DNA from: Phaeobacter sp. A36a-5a | GTDB taxonomy: Bacteria > Pseudomonadota > Alphaproteobacteria > Rhodobacterales > Rhodobacteraceae | Length of the DNA stretch: 64,000 nt | NCBI RefSeq assembly: GCF_037911135.1 | Contig: NZ_JBBLYU010000001.1 | Coordinates: forward strand, 1,860,001-1,924,000 | Direction of reading: 5' to 3' | Shown here: in pieces, positions 9,628 to 18,929 of the stretch | Layout: every line of letters begins with the position of its first letter | How positions within the stretch are numbered: the stretch's first letter is position 1 | Translations under genes and position numbers: made by a program | The notes under the pieces: model-generated | Database searches by the model: none | Seen by the model: only the letters and a program-made list of their open reading frames with translations | What the model was told of the DNA's origin: nothing

Positions 9628-9775
9628 GCCCGCCCTCGTTGATGCCCGACCCTCGGGCCCTTGCCTAAACATCTAGACAGGTTTCTCCGGCCTGAGAAGA
9701 ACCAAGCGCGAAACGCGACACCACGTCCGCACCACAAGACGCAGAGGTCAGCTAATCGGCACTGCAAAAGGAGGA

Positions 9776-9850
9776 TGGTGGGTGATAAGAGATTTGAACT
9801 CCTGACATCTTCGATGTGAACGAAGCGCTCTACCACTGAGCTAATCACCC
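9776..9850 (-). tRNA. tRNA-Val(CAC)
   Basis: 75 nt on the minus strand with encoded CCA. The acceptor stem is GGGTGAT and the anticodon loop TTCACAT gives CAC. The body closely resembles tRNA-Val(TAC) at 8905-8980. Confidence 0.96.
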
Positions 9851-9859
9851 TTGGCGGCG

Positions 9860-9888
9860 GTCATACCGCCGGTCGCGCGTCGCTGCAA
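9860..9888 (-). promoter_or_regulatory. Promoter of tRNA-Val(CAC)
   Basis: TTGCAG (9883-9888) and TATGAC (9860-9865) are 17 bp apart on the minus strand. The -10 box ends 10 bp before the tRNA, mirroring the arrangement at tRNA-Val(TAC). Confidence 0.65.
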
Positions 9889-9951
9889 GAGGGGGGTGAT
9901 GAAAAATCCCGCTGCGCTGCGATTTTTGCGCCGCACGGGCGCTGCCCCCTC

Positions 9952-10407
9952 CTACTCCAGCGGCAGCACATTGCGGCAGATCATCGTGCGCAGGGTAAAA
10001 CTGGACCGGGTGTTGCGAATGCCGGGGACCCGCATCAGACGATGCTCCAGAAACTGATCGAAATCGGTCAGATCCTGCGCCACGACCCGCAGCAGAATAT
10101 CGCGGCTGCCGGTCATCAGATAACATTCCATCACCTGATCGAACCGCCGCACCGCCGCCTCAAAGGCCTGCAATCCCTCGCTGGACTGGCGTTCCAGCTC
10201 CACCGCGACAAAGATGGTGACCGGCAGGCCAACCTCGGCCTGATCGACCCGCGCTGAATAGCCCGAAATCACGCCGCTGTCCTCCAGATTGGCGACCCGC
10301 CGCGCACAGGGCGTCGCAGAGAGGCCGACTCTCTCCGCCAGCTCGGCGATCTTCATCCGACCGTTCTCCTGCAGGGCGGCCAGAATCCTGCGATCAATCT
10401 TATCCAC
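9952..10407 (-). CDS. Lrp/AsnC-family transcriptional regulator
   Basis: 151 residues from a GTG start preceded by GGGGGAA. The N-terminal winged HTH (DKIDRRILAALQENGRMKIAELAERVGLSATPCARRV) is followed by the RAM ligand-binding domain (about 65-140), with the glycine-containing effector loop around YLMTGSRDILLRV. Such proteins sense amino acids. It is divergent from a Leu/Phe/Val dehydrogenase gene, so it probably controls branched-chain amino-acid deamination, similar to BkdR or Bkd-type Lrp regulators. An inverted repeat just upstream (10411-10444) is a likely operator. Confidence 0.92.
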   Translation of the reverse strand: MDKIDRRILAALQENGRMKIAELAERVGLSATPCARRVANLEDSGVISGYSARVDQAEVGLPVTIFVAVELERQSSEGLQAFEAAVRRFDQVMECYLMTGSRDILLRVVAQDLTDFDQFLEHRLMRVPGIRNTRSSFTLRTMICRNVLPLE

Positions 10408-10410
10408 GTG

Positions 10411-10444
10411 TTTCCCCCTAATTTTGGCCCGATATTAGGGAAAA
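10411..10444. promoter_or_regulatory. Probable Lrp-type operator
   Basis: TTTCCCCCTAAT (10411-10422) and ATTAGGGAAAA (10434-10444) form an inverted repeat with an 11-bp centre. It lies directly upstream of the lrp-like start and about 95 bp before the dehydrogenase start. Confidence 0.55.
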
Positions 10445-10536
10445 CCACCAACAGCATCAATAACTGCGACGTATTTTGGAGGAAACCGGCGGTTGCGTGG
10501 CGGTATTCTGCGGTGAAATGGAGGAGCAATCCAAAG

Positions 10537-11592
10537 ATGACAGCCACAATCACCCCCGTCGCCACCTCGACACATGAAGAAATCTACCGCGTCGAGGATG
10601 CCTCGGTCGGTCTCACCGGTTTTATCGCCGTGCATTCCACCCTGCTTGGCCCGGCGGCCGGCGGGCTGCGGATGCGCCCCTACGCCAGCGCCGATGACGC
10701 GCTGACCGATGTCAAACGCCTGAGCGAAGGCATGACCTACAAAAACGCCGCAGCAGGCCTCGCGCTTGGCGGCGGCAAGGCGGTGATTATGGGCGATCCC
10801 GCCACCCAGAAAACCCCGGAGCTGCTGCGCGCCTTTGCCCGCGCCATCGACAGCTTGGACGGGCGTTACATCACCGCCGAGGATATGGGCATGAGCCCCG
10901 CGGACATGGCCATCCTGGCCGAGGAAACCAGCTCCGTCGCCGGGCTTGCCGATGGTGAATATGCCTCCGGTGACCCCTCACCCATCACGGCGCGCGGCAT
11001 CTTCAATGCGATCCGCACCGCCTGGGCGCATAAGACCGGCCAGATCGACCTCAGAAACCGGGTTGTTTCGGTTCAGGGCCTGGGCCATGTCGGCTGGTAT
11101 CTCTGCGATTTTCTCAACAAGGCCGGTGCCGAGCTGATCGTCACCGATGTAAACAGCACACAGGTTGAACGTGCAGTTGCCGCCTTTGGCGCCACGGCTG
11201 TCGCCCCCGATGAGATCTACGCGGTGGAGGCCGATATCTTTGCCCCCTGCGCGATCGGCGGCATCCTCAACAACGAAACCATTCCGCAGCTGAAGGTTGC
11301 CCTGGTCGCAGGCGGTGCCAACAATCAGCTGGCCTCGGCCGAGGATGCAGCCGCACTGCACAAACGCGGCATCCTCTACGCGCCCGATTTCGTGGCCAAT
11401 GGCGGCGGCATTATCAATGTCGCCACCGAGATCCTGAAAATCGGCAACCGCAACAGCTTTGTGGCCGAACGGCTTGAGGCGCTGGAGGTCACCATGGCGG
11501 CAATCCTGAAGCAGGCCACCGCCGATGACGTTAGCCCCGACGCCGTGGCCATCGCCACCGTGCAGGCAAAAATGGCGCCCAAAGCGGCCTGA
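10537..11592 (+). CDS. Leu/Phe/Val dehydrogenase (Glu/Leu dehydrogenase family)
   Basis: 351 residues from the ATG at 10537, with GGAGGAG in front; the frame extends upstream to 10408 but not with family sequence. The catalytic domain shows PAAGGLRMRPY, MTYKNAAAGLALGGGKAV (substrate and catalytic lysines) and ITAEDMGMS. The Rossmann half begins with VQGLGHVGWYL (G-x-G-x-x-G). The length and GGGK context fit NAD-dependent leucine/phenylalanine dehydrogenases, which are about 350 residues, rather than hexameric glutamate dehydrogenase (about 450). It deaminates branched-chain or aromatic amino acids to 2-oxoacids. The neighbouring divergent Lrp regulator supports this. Confidence 0.9.
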   Translation: MTATITPVATSTHEEIYRVEDASVGLTGFIAVHSTLLGPAAGGLRMRPYASADDALTDVKRLSEGMTYKNAAAGLALGGGKAVIMGDPATQKTPELLRAFARAIDSLDGRYITAEDMGMSPADMAILAEETSSVAGLADGEYASGDPSPITARGIFNAIRTAWAHKTGQIDLRNRVVSVQGLGHVGWYLCDFLNKAGAELIVTDVNSTQVERAVAAFGATAVAPDEIYAVEADIFAPCAIGGILNNETIPQLKVALVAGGANNQLASAEDAAALHKRGILYAPDFVANGGGIINVATEILKIGNRNSFVAERLEALEVTMAAILKQATADDVSPDAVAIATVQAKMAPKAA

Positions 11593-11627
11593 CCCGGCAT
11601 CGCGACCCTGTCGCCCGCCCCGAACAT

Positions 11628-11658
11628 CCAAGATGCGCTGCCCAATGCAGCGCCTTGG
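11628..11658 (+). terminator. Stem-loop after the dehydrogenase gene
   Basis: CCAAGATGCGCTGC and GCAGCGCCTTGG pair almost fully. No T run follows, so it may be an RNA-stabilising stem ahead of the terminator at 11736. Confidence 0.45.
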
Positions 11659-11735
11659 ATCAAGCCCGCCGAATAAGAGCGGGCGCCAGACGGAAGAACC
11701 CGAAACCTCGGGAAAACAATAATAAAACCTGATTT

Positions 11736-11763
11736 GGGCGACCCTTTGCGGTCGCCCTTTTTC
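11736..11763 (+). terminator. Rho-independent terminator
   Basis: GGGCGACC and GGTCGCCC (loop CTTTGC) are followed by TTTTTC. It ends the dehydrogenase transcript. Confidence 0.85.
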
Positions 11764-11884
11764 TTGCGAGACCTGCGGGGAACCCCTGAGGGTCACTGAC
11801 TGCCGCTATGAAGATCTCCTTTGAACCAATCCTCCCCCCGCGCGTTAGGGTAAAAGCAGCCGACACAGACCGACGGAGGACATG

Positions 11885-12157
11885 ATGGCCCTGTTCCACC
11901 CCGACAATCGCAATCGCAGCGACCGCCACAAGAAGATCTACGCCTATTGTGAAATCGCCTACACGATGGTCGATGTCTCCGCTGCGGTGCTGTTTGTGAT
12001 AGGTTCAATCCTGTTCTTCAACGACGCAACCGTCACCCCCGGCACATGGCTGTTTCTGGTAGGATCCGTCCTCTTCGGACTGCGCCCGACGATCAAACTC
12101 TACCGTGAATACGCCTATCTGCGACTTGGCGATTATGACGATATCACCCGCCAATGA
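11885..12157 (+). CDS. YrhK-family small membrane protein
   Basis: 90 residues from the second of two adjacent ATGs (11882, 11885). The GGAGGA at 11875-11880 is too close to the first. Two hydrophobic segments (about 25-45 and 52-70) flank the short FNDATVTPGTW loop, and the end carries RPTIKLYREYAYLRLG, typical of the YrhK domain. The function of the family is unknown. It is a single gene after the dehydrogenase terminator. Confidence 0.8.
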   Translation: MALFHPDNRNRSDRHKKIYAYCEIAYTMVDVSAAVLFVIGSILFFNDATVTPGTWLFLVGSVLFGLRPTIKLYREYAYLRLGDYDDITRQ

Positions 12158-12469
12158 CACGGCCCGCGCCTGCGTCTCCGCCAGAGCCACCGCCCGGCGG
12201 ACCGGCCAACAACCGGTTTCTCGTCGCCCTGTCGTATCAGGCCAGCGTATCCCCTGTTGCGACAATCAAGCGGCCCAACAATGCGGCGAACTGATCTATT
12301 TCTTCCTCTTCCCACCGTCGACGAACCGACAGGTCGCCTGCTTCAAGAAGGTCGCAAACGCATCTCACAGGACATAAGGCAGATGGGCGCCCCGGATAAG
12401 GGACGCCCATCTATTGTTACCTATTGCGGATTGATCTCAACAGCTTAGGGGCAGCACCCGTGGCCTGGA
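12158..12469. other. Intergenic gap with a bidirectional stem-loop
   Basis: The gap lies between the convergent yrhK-like gene and lon. The only clear element is the inverted repeat AGATGGGCG (12381-12389) / CGCCCATCT (12403-12411), a probable terminator for lon, read from the minus strand. I see no convincing gene. Confidence 0.5.
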
Positions 12470-14884
12470 TCAATGCGCGGTGGCGCTGGCGCCATCCTCG
12501 GGAACACCCAATGCTGCCTTGGCAGCGGCGGCGGCCTCTTCTGCGGCCTCATCCCATTCGATGGGTTCGGGCGTATCGGTCAGCGCATGTTTCAGCACCT
12601 CGGAGACGTGGCTGACGGGGATGATCTCCAGCCCCTCCTTCACGTTATCCGGGATATCCGGCAGGTCTTTCTCATTCTCCTGCGGGATCAGCACGGTCTT
12701 GATGCCGCCACGCAGCGCCGCCAGCAGCTTCTCCTTGAGACCACCAATCGCGGTTGCATTGCCACGCAGGGTCACCTCGCCGGTCATGGCGATGTCCTTG
12801 CGCACCGGGATTTGCGTCAGCACCGACACAATACCCGTCACCATTGCAAGGCCCGCGCTCGGCCCGTCCTTGGGGGTGGCCCCATCCGGCACGTGCACGT
12901 GAATGTCCCACTTGTCAAAACGCGGCGGCTTGATGCCCAACTGCGGAGAGATGGAGCGGACATAGCTTGAAGCCGCCTCGATCGACTCTTTCATCACATC
13001 ACCCAGCTTGCCGGTGGTCTTCATCCGACCCTTGCCCGGCAGGCGCAGCGCCTCGATGCTCAGCAGCTCACCCCCGACCGAAGTATAGGCAAGACCGGTG
13101 ACAACACCGACCTGATCTTCCTTCTCGGCGAGACCATAGCGATACTTCGCAACCCCAAGGAATTCATCCAGATTCTCAGGCGTGACAGAAACGCTCTCCG
13201 CCTCTTTCTTGACGATCTTGGTCAGCGATTTCCGCGCCACTTTGGCGATCTCACGCTCCAGATTCCGCACCCCCGCCTCACGGGTATAGGTGCGGATGAT
13301 CTCGGTCAGCGCCTCATCGGTGAGCTCGAATTCCTTGGCCTTCAGACCGTGGTTCTTCACCTGCTTGGAAATCAGGTGCTGCTTGGCGATCTCACGCTTT
13401 TCATCCTCGGTGTAACCGGACAGCGGAATGATCTCCATCCGGTCCAGCAGCGGCCCCGGCATGTTGTAGCTGTTCGAGGTGGTCAGGAACATCACGTTCG
13501 ACAGGTCATATTCCACTTCCAAATAGTGGTCCATGAAGGTCGCGTTCTGTTCCGGGTCCAGCACCTCCAGCATCGCCGATGCCGGATCACCCCGGAAATC
13601 CTGCCCCATCTTGTCGATTTCATCGAGCAGGATCAGCGGGTTGGTGGTCTTGGCCTTTTTTAGCGCCTGAATGATCTTACCGGGCATGGAGCCGATATAG
13701 GTCCGGCGGTGACCGCGGATCTCGGACTCGTCGCGCACGCCACCCAGCGAAATGCGGATGAACTCGCGACCGGTTGCCTTGGCCACCGATTTGCCCAGCG
13801 AGGTCTTGCCGACACCCGGAGGGCCAACAAGGCAGAGGATCGGCCCCTTCAGCTTGGCCGAGCGCTGCTGCACAGCGAGATATTCAACGATACGTTCCTT
13901 GACCTTCTCAAGCCCGTAGTGATCGGCGTCCAGAATATCCTGCGCCCGGCTCAGATCTTTCTTCACGCGGGATTTGGTGCCCCAGGGCAGGGCCAGAATC
14001 CAGTCCAGATAGTTGCGCACAACCGTGGCTTCCGCCGACATCGGCGACATGTTCTTGAGCTTCTTCAGCTCGGCCTCGGCCTTTTCGCGCGCCTCTTTGG
14101 AGAGTTTGGTCTCGGCAATCTTGGCTTCCAGCTCGGCGACTTCGTTAGAACCGTCCTCGCTGTCGCCCAGCTCCTTCTGAATGGCTTTCATCTGCTCATT
14201 CAGATAATATTCGCGCTGGGTCTTCTCCATCTGGGATTTGACGCGGGTCTTGATCTTCTTCTCGACCTGCAGCACAGACAGCTCGCCCTGCATCAGGCCA
14301 TAGACCTTCTCCAGACGTTCGCTCACCGACAGGGTTTCCAGAAGATCCTGTTTGTTGTCGACCTCGATCCCCAGATGACCGGCGACCAGATCGGCCAGCT
14401 TGGCCGGCTCCGTGGTCTCTCCAACGGCGCTCAGCGCCTCTTCCGGGATGTTCTTGCGGACCTTGGCATAACGCTCGAACTCATCGCCGACCGTGCGCAG
14501 CAGCGCCTCCACGGTGGTGACATCGCCGGGAATCTCGCTGAGATACTCCGCGCGCGCTTCAAAGAAGTTGTCGTTGTCCAGATATTCGGTGATTTTCACC
14601 CGCGCATGACCTTCGACCAGCACCTTCACGGTGCCGTCGGGCAGTTTCAGCAGCTGCAGCACATTGGCCAGCACGCCGACACTGTAGATGCCATCGGATT
14701 GCGGATCATCTTCCGCCGGGTCGATCTGACTGGACAGCAGGATCTGCTTGTCGTCGGTCATCACCTCTTCCAGGGCACGCACCGATTTTTCCCGCCCGAC
14801 GAACAGCGGCACGATCATATGCGGGAACACAACGATATCGCGCAGCGGCAGGACGGGGTAGGATGAATTGAGTGGCTCTTGCAT
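12470..14884 (-). CDS. lon: ATP-dependent protease Lon (La)
   Basis: 804 residues, full length. Domains in order are the N-terminal substrate-binding LON domain (about 8-200, PVLPLRDIVVFPHMIVPLFVGR), a coiled coil (about 200-260), the AAA+ module with Walker A GPPGVGKTS and Walker B LILLDEIDKM, and the protease domain. The catalytic Ser lies in DGPSAG and the Lys in IGGLKEKLLAA, near 680 and 720. It degrades misfolded and regulatory proteins in the cytoplasm. The start ATG is preceded by AAAGGAC. A heat-shock-like or sigma-70-like promoter lies upstream. Confidence 0.97.
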   Translation of the reverse strand: MQEPLNSSYPVLPLRDIVVFPHMIVPLFVGREKSVRALEEVMTDDKQILLSSQIDPAEDDPQSDGIYSVGVLANVLQLLKLPDGTVKVLVEGHARVKITEYLDNDNFFEARAEYLSEIPGDVTTVEALLRTVGDEFERYAKVRKNIPEEALSAVGETTEPAKLADLVAGHLGIEVDNKQDLLETLSVSERLEKVYGLMQGELSVLQVEKKIKTRVKSQMEKTQREYYLNEQMKAIQKELGDSEDGSNEVAELEAKIAETKLSKEAREKAEAELKKLKNMSPMSAEATVVRNYLDWILALPWGTKSRVKKDLSRAQDILDADHYGLEKVKERIVEYLAVQQRSAKLKGPILCLVGPPGVGKTSLGKSVAKATGREFIRISLGGVRDESEIRGHRRTYIGSMPGKIIQALKKAKTTNPLILLDEIDKMGQDFRGDPASAMLEVLDPEQNATFMDHYLEVEYDLSNVMFLTTSNSYNMPGPLLDRMEIIPLSGYTEDEKREIAKQHLISKQVKNHGLKAKEFELTDEALTEIIRTYTREAGVRNLEREIAKVARKSLTKIVKKEAESVSVTPENLDEFLGVAKYRYGLAEKEDQVGVVTGLAYTSVGGELLSIEALRLPGKGRMKTTGKLGDVMKESIEAASSYVRSISPQLGIKPPRFDKWDIHVHVPDGATPKDGPSAGLAMVTGIVSVLTQIPVRKDIAMTGEVTLRGNATAIGGLKEKLLAALRGGIKTVLIPQENEKDLPDIPDNVKEGLEIIPVSHVSEVLKHALTDTPEPIEWDEAAEEAAAAAKAALGVPEDGASATAH

Positions 14885-14959
14885 ACTCGGTCCTTTGGTT
14901 TGGCAAGACGCCCCCGCCCCGATTATCGGCAGCTTCGGCGCGTCTCCTCATTGGCTGTT

Positions 14960-14988
14960 TATCTGGTGCAGCGGTGTTGGGATTTCAA
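14960..14988 (-). promoter_or_regulatory. Candidate lon promoter
   Basis: TTGAAA (14983-14988) and CAGATA (14960-14965) are 17 bp apart on the minus strand, about 75 bp upstream of lon. The surrounding GTTGAAA and CACCAGAT also resemble an RpoH site (CTTGAAA / CCCCATNT) loosely, and both readings are tentative. Confidence 0.4.
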
Positions 14989-15119
14989 CCGCCGTGCCTC
15001 AATGTTTGGTGTCACATTGCCCGCAGCGCGCCCGGACCACAAGGGCGCAAATGCAGCTAGGGTGAGCAAATGGTGAAGGCCGCGCGCGGCAGCCTCCGCC
15101 GATGACCTGACCCGCAGCA

Positions 15120-15788
15120 TCAGCGCCGCATCAGGGTGATCACCCCGCGTTCCAGCCGCCCACCCGGTCCGGTTTCGCGGTAGGTGCCGCTCATCCGGGT
15201 CTGATCAATCAGGAACAGACGGATATCCTGCCGCAACACGTCTCCGGTGCCGGTGTCGCGTTCTGATTGCAGCCTCAGTTGCAGCATCTGCTCCACCCCG
15301 CAGGGCAGCCGCCCCATGCCCAGCTCATCGAGGAAGACCTCCGCACCATCCGCCAGATCGCCGCGGCCGACGCTTTCGGCCCTCAGCCCCGTGCCTGGCT
15401 CAGGTGGCGCCCGGTCCAGCACGCCGACGGGGATCACCCCGGACACGGCAGAATCCGCCACCAGACGGCCATTGCGAAATCTCAGTGTCAGCACCTCACC
15501 CGCGCGCTGCGGCAGCGGTTGCATATCGACGCGGCCGCCAACCGGCAGCCCGGTTTCCCCCGGCCCCTTCTGCACAAACCACTGGCCCCGCAGCGCTTTG
15601 GAGCCGCCCTTGATCAGATCGTCAAATGCGATCCGGCAGCCATCAAGCGGTGGTGCCTTGAAAAAACTTGAGGCCTCGGCCAGCGACCCCGGCGCCTTAG
15701 CTGCCTGATCCGACTGCGCCACAGCGCCAGAGGCAGCCACAAGGCCGCCCAGCAGCACCACGCTCCCCCATGCCTGTAACCAGCTCAT
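15120..15788 (-). CDS. Exported protein of unknown function
   Basis: 222 residues from the ATG at 15788 (MSWLQAWG); the frame continues upstream without a better start. A signal peptide (about 1-25, ending SGAVAQ) predicts the periplasm. The mature part has two cysteines (LDGCRIAF and LPCGVEQM) and beta-rich stretches, including TLRFRNGRLVADSAVSG and RLFLIDQTRMSGTYRE. I recognise no domain. It lies downstream of a 50-residue membrane-peptide gene on the same strand, with tgt further up. Confidence 0.7.
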   Translation of the reverse strand: MSWLQAWGSVVLLGGLVAASGAVAQSDQAAKAPGSLAEASSFFKAPPLDGCRIAFDDLIKGGSKALRGQWFVQKGPGETGLPVGGRVDMQPLPQRAGEVLTLRFRNGRLVADSAVSGVIPVGVLDRAPPEPGTGLRAESVGRGDLADGAEVFLDELGMGRLPCGVEQMLQLRLQSERDTGTGDVLRQDIRLFLIDQTRMSGTYRETGPGGRLERGVITLMRR

Positions 15789-15933
15789 CGCGACCCTTCC
15801 CGTTTTGGCGGAATCTAGCAGCGAGGTCTTCATAACCGGTGAACGCGGACCGGGATCATCCCTACCAAAGATCGCAGCAAAAAGCGCACGACATCAGGCC
15901 GTTGCCTTGGGTGCAGTCGCGCTCCGGCAATCC

Positions 15934-16086
15934 TTACCGCTGCGCGGCCGACGTCAGGTGCGCCAGCGACCCCGGCTGCTCCCCATAGGATCCGCCATGG
16001 TCCAAAAGCGCAAAAACAGCAACGCCCGCCGCCAGCAAAATCATCAGCGAACAATGCGCAAGTCCAGTTGAAGCCGTCTCATTCAT
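15934..16086 (-). CDS. Small single-span membrane protein (50 aa)
   Basis: ATG at 16086 is preceded by GGAGAGATCCG. It encodes 50 residues with one hydrophobic span (about 13-28, CSLMILLAAGVAVFALL), a polar tail (DHGGSYGEQPGS) and a TAA stop at 15934. It lies between tgt and the exported protein, in the same direction. The good ribosome site and the clean hydrophobic segment support a real gene. No function is known to me. Confidence 0.55.
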   Translation of the reverse strand: MNETASTGLAHCSLMILLAAGVAVFALLDHGGSYGEQPGSLAHLTSAAQR

Positions 16087-16225
16087 CGGATCTCTCCACG
16101 TTGGTCATCAGTGCCTGATTGACAGATCACCGCTGATTTGTGGCGCAAACGTGTTCAGGGCAGGACCCGCCGATGAACATTCGCTCAAGTTTTCGACAAT
16201 CCGGGCGCATCCCCCTTGCCGGCCC

Positions 16226-17356
16226 CTACAATGGCTCAATATCGCCTTCGGCACGGGTGTCGTGGAAATCCTTCTGCCAGGCCTCGAAGGTGCCCGCAGC
16301 AATCGCCTCCCGCATGCCGCCCATGATTTCCTGGAAGTAATGCAGGTTATGCCAGGTCAGCAGCATCCCCGAAATCATCTCGTTGCTGCGGAACACATGG
16401 TGCAGATAGGCGCGCGAATAGTTCGAACACGCCGGGCAGCTGCACTGCTCATCCAGCGGGCGCGGGTCATCCTGGTGGCGGGCGTTCTTGATATTGACGA
16501 CGCCGTAGCGGGTAAACGCTTGCCCCGTGCGGCCAGAGCGCGATGGCAGCACGCAGTCCATCATGTCGATACCACGGGCCACCGCACCGACGATATCATC
16601 AGGCTTGCCCACCCCCATCAGATAGCGCGGCTTGTCCTCAGGCAGGAAACCGGGCGCATAATCAAGACAGTCAAACATCGCCTCCTGCCCCTCGCCCACT
16701 GCCAGGCCGCCAACCGCATAGCCCTCGAATCCGATCTTCTTCAGCGCCTCGGCGCTTTCTTCGCGCAGATCCTGCTCCAGCCCGCCCTGCATAATGCCGA
16801 ACAGCGCATGGCCCGGACGGTCGCCAAAGGCCTCGCGCGAGCGCTCCGCCCAACGCATCGACAGGCGCATCGACTCGGCGATCCGGTCGCGGTCGGCAGG
16901 CAGCGCCGGACATTCGTCGAAACACATCACGATGTCCGAACCGAGCAGGCGCTGGATTTCCATCGACCGTTCCGGCGTCAGCTCATGTTTGGATCCGTCG
17001 ATATGGCTTTTGAAGGTCACGCCCTTTTCCGTCAGCTTGCGCAGACCCGCCAGCGACATCACCTGAAACCCGCCCGAGTCCGTCAGGATCGGCCGCTCCC
17101 AGTTCATGAATTTGTGCAATCCGCCCAGACGGTCGATCCGCTCTGCCGTGGGGCGCAGCATCAGATGATAGGTATTGCCCAGCAAGATATCCGCCCCGGT
17201 CGCACGCACGCTCTCCGGCAGCATTGCCTTCACTGTTGCGGCCGTGCCCACGGGCATGAACGCAGGCGTGCGGATCTCGCCGCGCGGCGTATTGATGACA
17301 CCGGTGCGGGCCTTGCCATCGGTGGCTTTCAGGTCAAATGAGATTTTCGGCGCCAT
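16226..17356 (-). CDS. tgt: tRNA-guanine transglycosylase (queuine tRNA-ribosyltransferase)
   Basis: 376 residues, standard length. It exchanges G34 for preQ1 in GUN-anticodon tRNAs (Asp, Asn, His, Tyr) during queuosine synthesis. The nucleophile/base region is [12 protein letters not shown], the specificity loop [17 protein letters not shown], and the zinc site C-S-C-P-A-C followed by [10 protein letters not shown]. The ATG at 17356 has AAGGAAGAG in front. The substrate tRNA-Asp is encoded three times 8 kb away in this window, but no functional link is implied. Confidence 0.96.
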   Translation of the reverse strand: MAPKISFDLKATDGKARTGVINTPRGEIRTPAFMPVGTAATVKAMLPESVRATGADILLGNTYHLMLRPTAERIDRLGGLHKFMNWERPILTDSGGFQVMSLAGLRKLTEKGVTFKSHIDGSKHELTPERSMEIQRLLGSDIVMCFDECPALPADRDRIAESMRLSMRWAERSREAFGDRPGHALFGIMQGGLEQDLREESAEALKKIGFEGYAVGGLAVGEGQEAMFDCLDYAPGFLPEDKPRYLMGVGKPDDIVGAVARGIDMMDCVLPSRSGRTGQAFTRYGVVNIKNARHQDDPRPLDEQCSCPACSNYSRAYLHHVFRSNEMISGMLLTWHNLHYFQEIMGGMREAIAAGTFEAWQKDFHDTRAEGDIEPL

Positions 17357-17722
17357 GTTCTCTTCCTTGGGCTGTCTTGTGCGTGGTCCCGCCGCTGCGG
17401 GGAATTTCCTACGGGATCATCTGCCACCTGAACCCTGCTCCGCCGCGATCCGGGACCATACCGGCAGAGCCTGCCGGATGTGCCTTATCCCGGTGCGGTT
17501 TTCAAGCCTGCATGACCGCAGCCCGCGCCAAAGCCCCGACAGCCCTATCCAGCCCCCACCCCGCACGCCACGGATGCGCCGCAGACGGGGCCGTTCCCCT
17601 TGCCTGCCACCACCGCACACGCCATAGAGAAGAGGAACGGGGCGCCGTCCCCCCACGCTTGAATCCCGGGTCCACGACCCCCCAACTGCATACCATAGCA
17701 TACAAATTTATTGCGAGGCATA
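17357..17722. other. Intergenic gap between tgt and the stomatin-like gene
   Basis: 366 bp between divergent genes. It should hold both promoters, but I see no clear boxes, repeats or small gene. Confidence 0.5.
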
Positions 17723-18616
17723 ATGACCGAAGAACTCCTGCTGAGCCTGCTGACGCAGAACATCATCTATATCCTGGGCGCGATCTTCCTGATCATCCTG
17801 ATCCTCAAGGGCGTCCGCATCGTACCGCAATCCGAAAAATACGTGGTCGAACGCTTTGGCCGCCTGCATGCAGTGCTTGGCCCCGGCATCAACTTCATCG
17901 TCCCGCTGCTCGACTCCGTCGCCCATAAGGTCTCGATCCTGGAACGCCAGCTGCCCAACGCCAGCCAGGACGCCATCACCAAGGACAACGTGCTGGTGCA
18001 GATCGACACCTCGGTGTTCTACCGCATTCTGGAACCGGAAAAGACCGTCTATCGGATCCGCGACGTTGACGGCGCCATTGCCACCACCGTGGCCGGCATC
18101 GTGCGCGCCGAGATCGGCAAGATGGACCTGGATGAGGTGCAGTCGAACCGCTCGCAGCTGATCGGTCAGATCCAGCATCTGGTCGAAAGCGCCGTTGACG
18201 ACTGGGGCATCGAAGTGACACGCGCCGAGATCCTCGACGTGAACCTCGATCAGGCCACCCGCGACGCCATGCTGCAGCAGCTCAACGCCGAGCGCGCCCG
18301 CCGCGCCGAGGTGACCAAGGCCGAGGGCCAGAAACGCGCGGTCGAACTGGCCGCCGACGCCGAGCTCTACGCCGCCGAGCAGATCGCCAAGGCCCGCCGC
18401 ATTCAGGCCGATGCCGAGGCCTATGCCACCGGGGTAGTCGCCAAAGCCATTGCCGAAAACGGTCTGGAGGCCGCGCAATATCAGGTGGCCCTGAAACAGG
18501 TCGAGGCGCTCAATGCCCTTGGCGCAGGTGAAGGCAAACAGACCATCCTGGTGCCCGCCAATGCGATTGAGGCCTTCGGCAACGCCTTCAACATGCTGAA
18601 AGGGGCCGGAAAATGA
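17723..18616 (+). CDS. SPFH/stomatin/QmcA-type membrane protein
   Basis: 297 residues from ATG 17723, preceded by GCGAGG. An N-terminal membrane anchor (about 10-30, IIYILGAIFLIILILKG) precedes the band-7 domain (VRIVPQSEKYVVERFGRLHAVLGPGINFIVPLLD). A long alanine/glutamate-rich coiled coil follows (RRAEVTKAEGQKRAVELAADAE), as in QmcA/SPFH1 proteins. These oligomerise in membrane microdomains. The next gene, nfeD, starts within the last four bases (ATGA), the classic stomatin-NfeD pair. Confidence 0.93.
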   Translation: MTEELLLSLLTQNIIYILGAIFLIILILKGVRIVPQSEKYVVERFGRLHAVLGPGINFIVPLLDSVAHKVSILERQLPNASQDAITKDNVLVQIDTSVFYRILEPEKTVYRIRDVDGAIATTVAGIVRAEIGKMDLDEVQSNRSQLIGQIQHLVESAVDDWGIEVTRAEILDVNLDQATRDAMLQQLNAERARRAEVTKAEGQKRAVELAADAELYAAEQIAKARRIQADAEAYATGVVAKAIAENGLEAAQYQVALKQVEALNALGAGEGKQTILVPANAIEAFGNAFNMLKGAGK

Positions 18617-18891
18617 CGGCCCTGCTCTCCGTCTGGTGGGTCTGGATCGCGATTGCCATCGGCCTCGCCATCGTCGAGGTGCTGGCGCCGGGCTTCATGT
18701 TCCTCGGCTTTGCCGTCGGCGCGGTGCTGGTGGCCCTGCTGCTGGTCGCCACCCCCGCAGGCAGCATCACCCTGCCGGTGCTGCTGCTGATCTACGCCAC
18801 CCTCTCGCTGATCGCCTGGCTGGTCTTGCGCCACTTCTTCAAGGGCCCCAAAGGCCAGGTGAAACACTTCGACCACGATATCAACGATTGA
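18613..18891 (+). CDS. NfeD-like membrane protein
   Basis: 92 residues with two to three membrane spans (about 5-25, 29-45, 50-75), the short NfeD1b-type lacking an extended OB domain. It works with SPFH proteins in membrane organisation; the partner is the gene immediately upstream, with a 4-bp overlap. Its 3' two-thirds and the following 38 bp are duplicated at 26608-26831 with one mismatch in 224 bp. The short length compared with full NfeD proteins (about 150) is typical of many roseobacters. Confidence 0.85.
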   Translation: MTALLSVWWVWIAIAIGLAIVEVLAPGFMFLGFAVGAVLVALLLVATPAGSITLPVLLLIYATLSLIAWLVLRHFFKGPKGQVKHFDHDIND

Positions 18892-18929
18892 ACAAAGCCC
18901 CGTCCGGTCTGCACTGGGCGGGGATCCCC
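18706..18929 (+). repeat. 224-bp direct repeat, left copy (within nfeD)
   Basis: It is identical to 26608-26831 except at 18807 (G here, C there). It runs from inside nfeD to 38 bp past its stop, with both copies in the same orientation and 7902 bp apart. It marks the left boundary of the island. Confidence 0.95.

Noticed and set aside
12155-12295. A 46-codon frame starting at ATGA on the yrhK-like stop
   Set aside because: Proline-rich, no ribosome site and no recognisable pattern; a coupled small protein cannot be excluded but is not supported.
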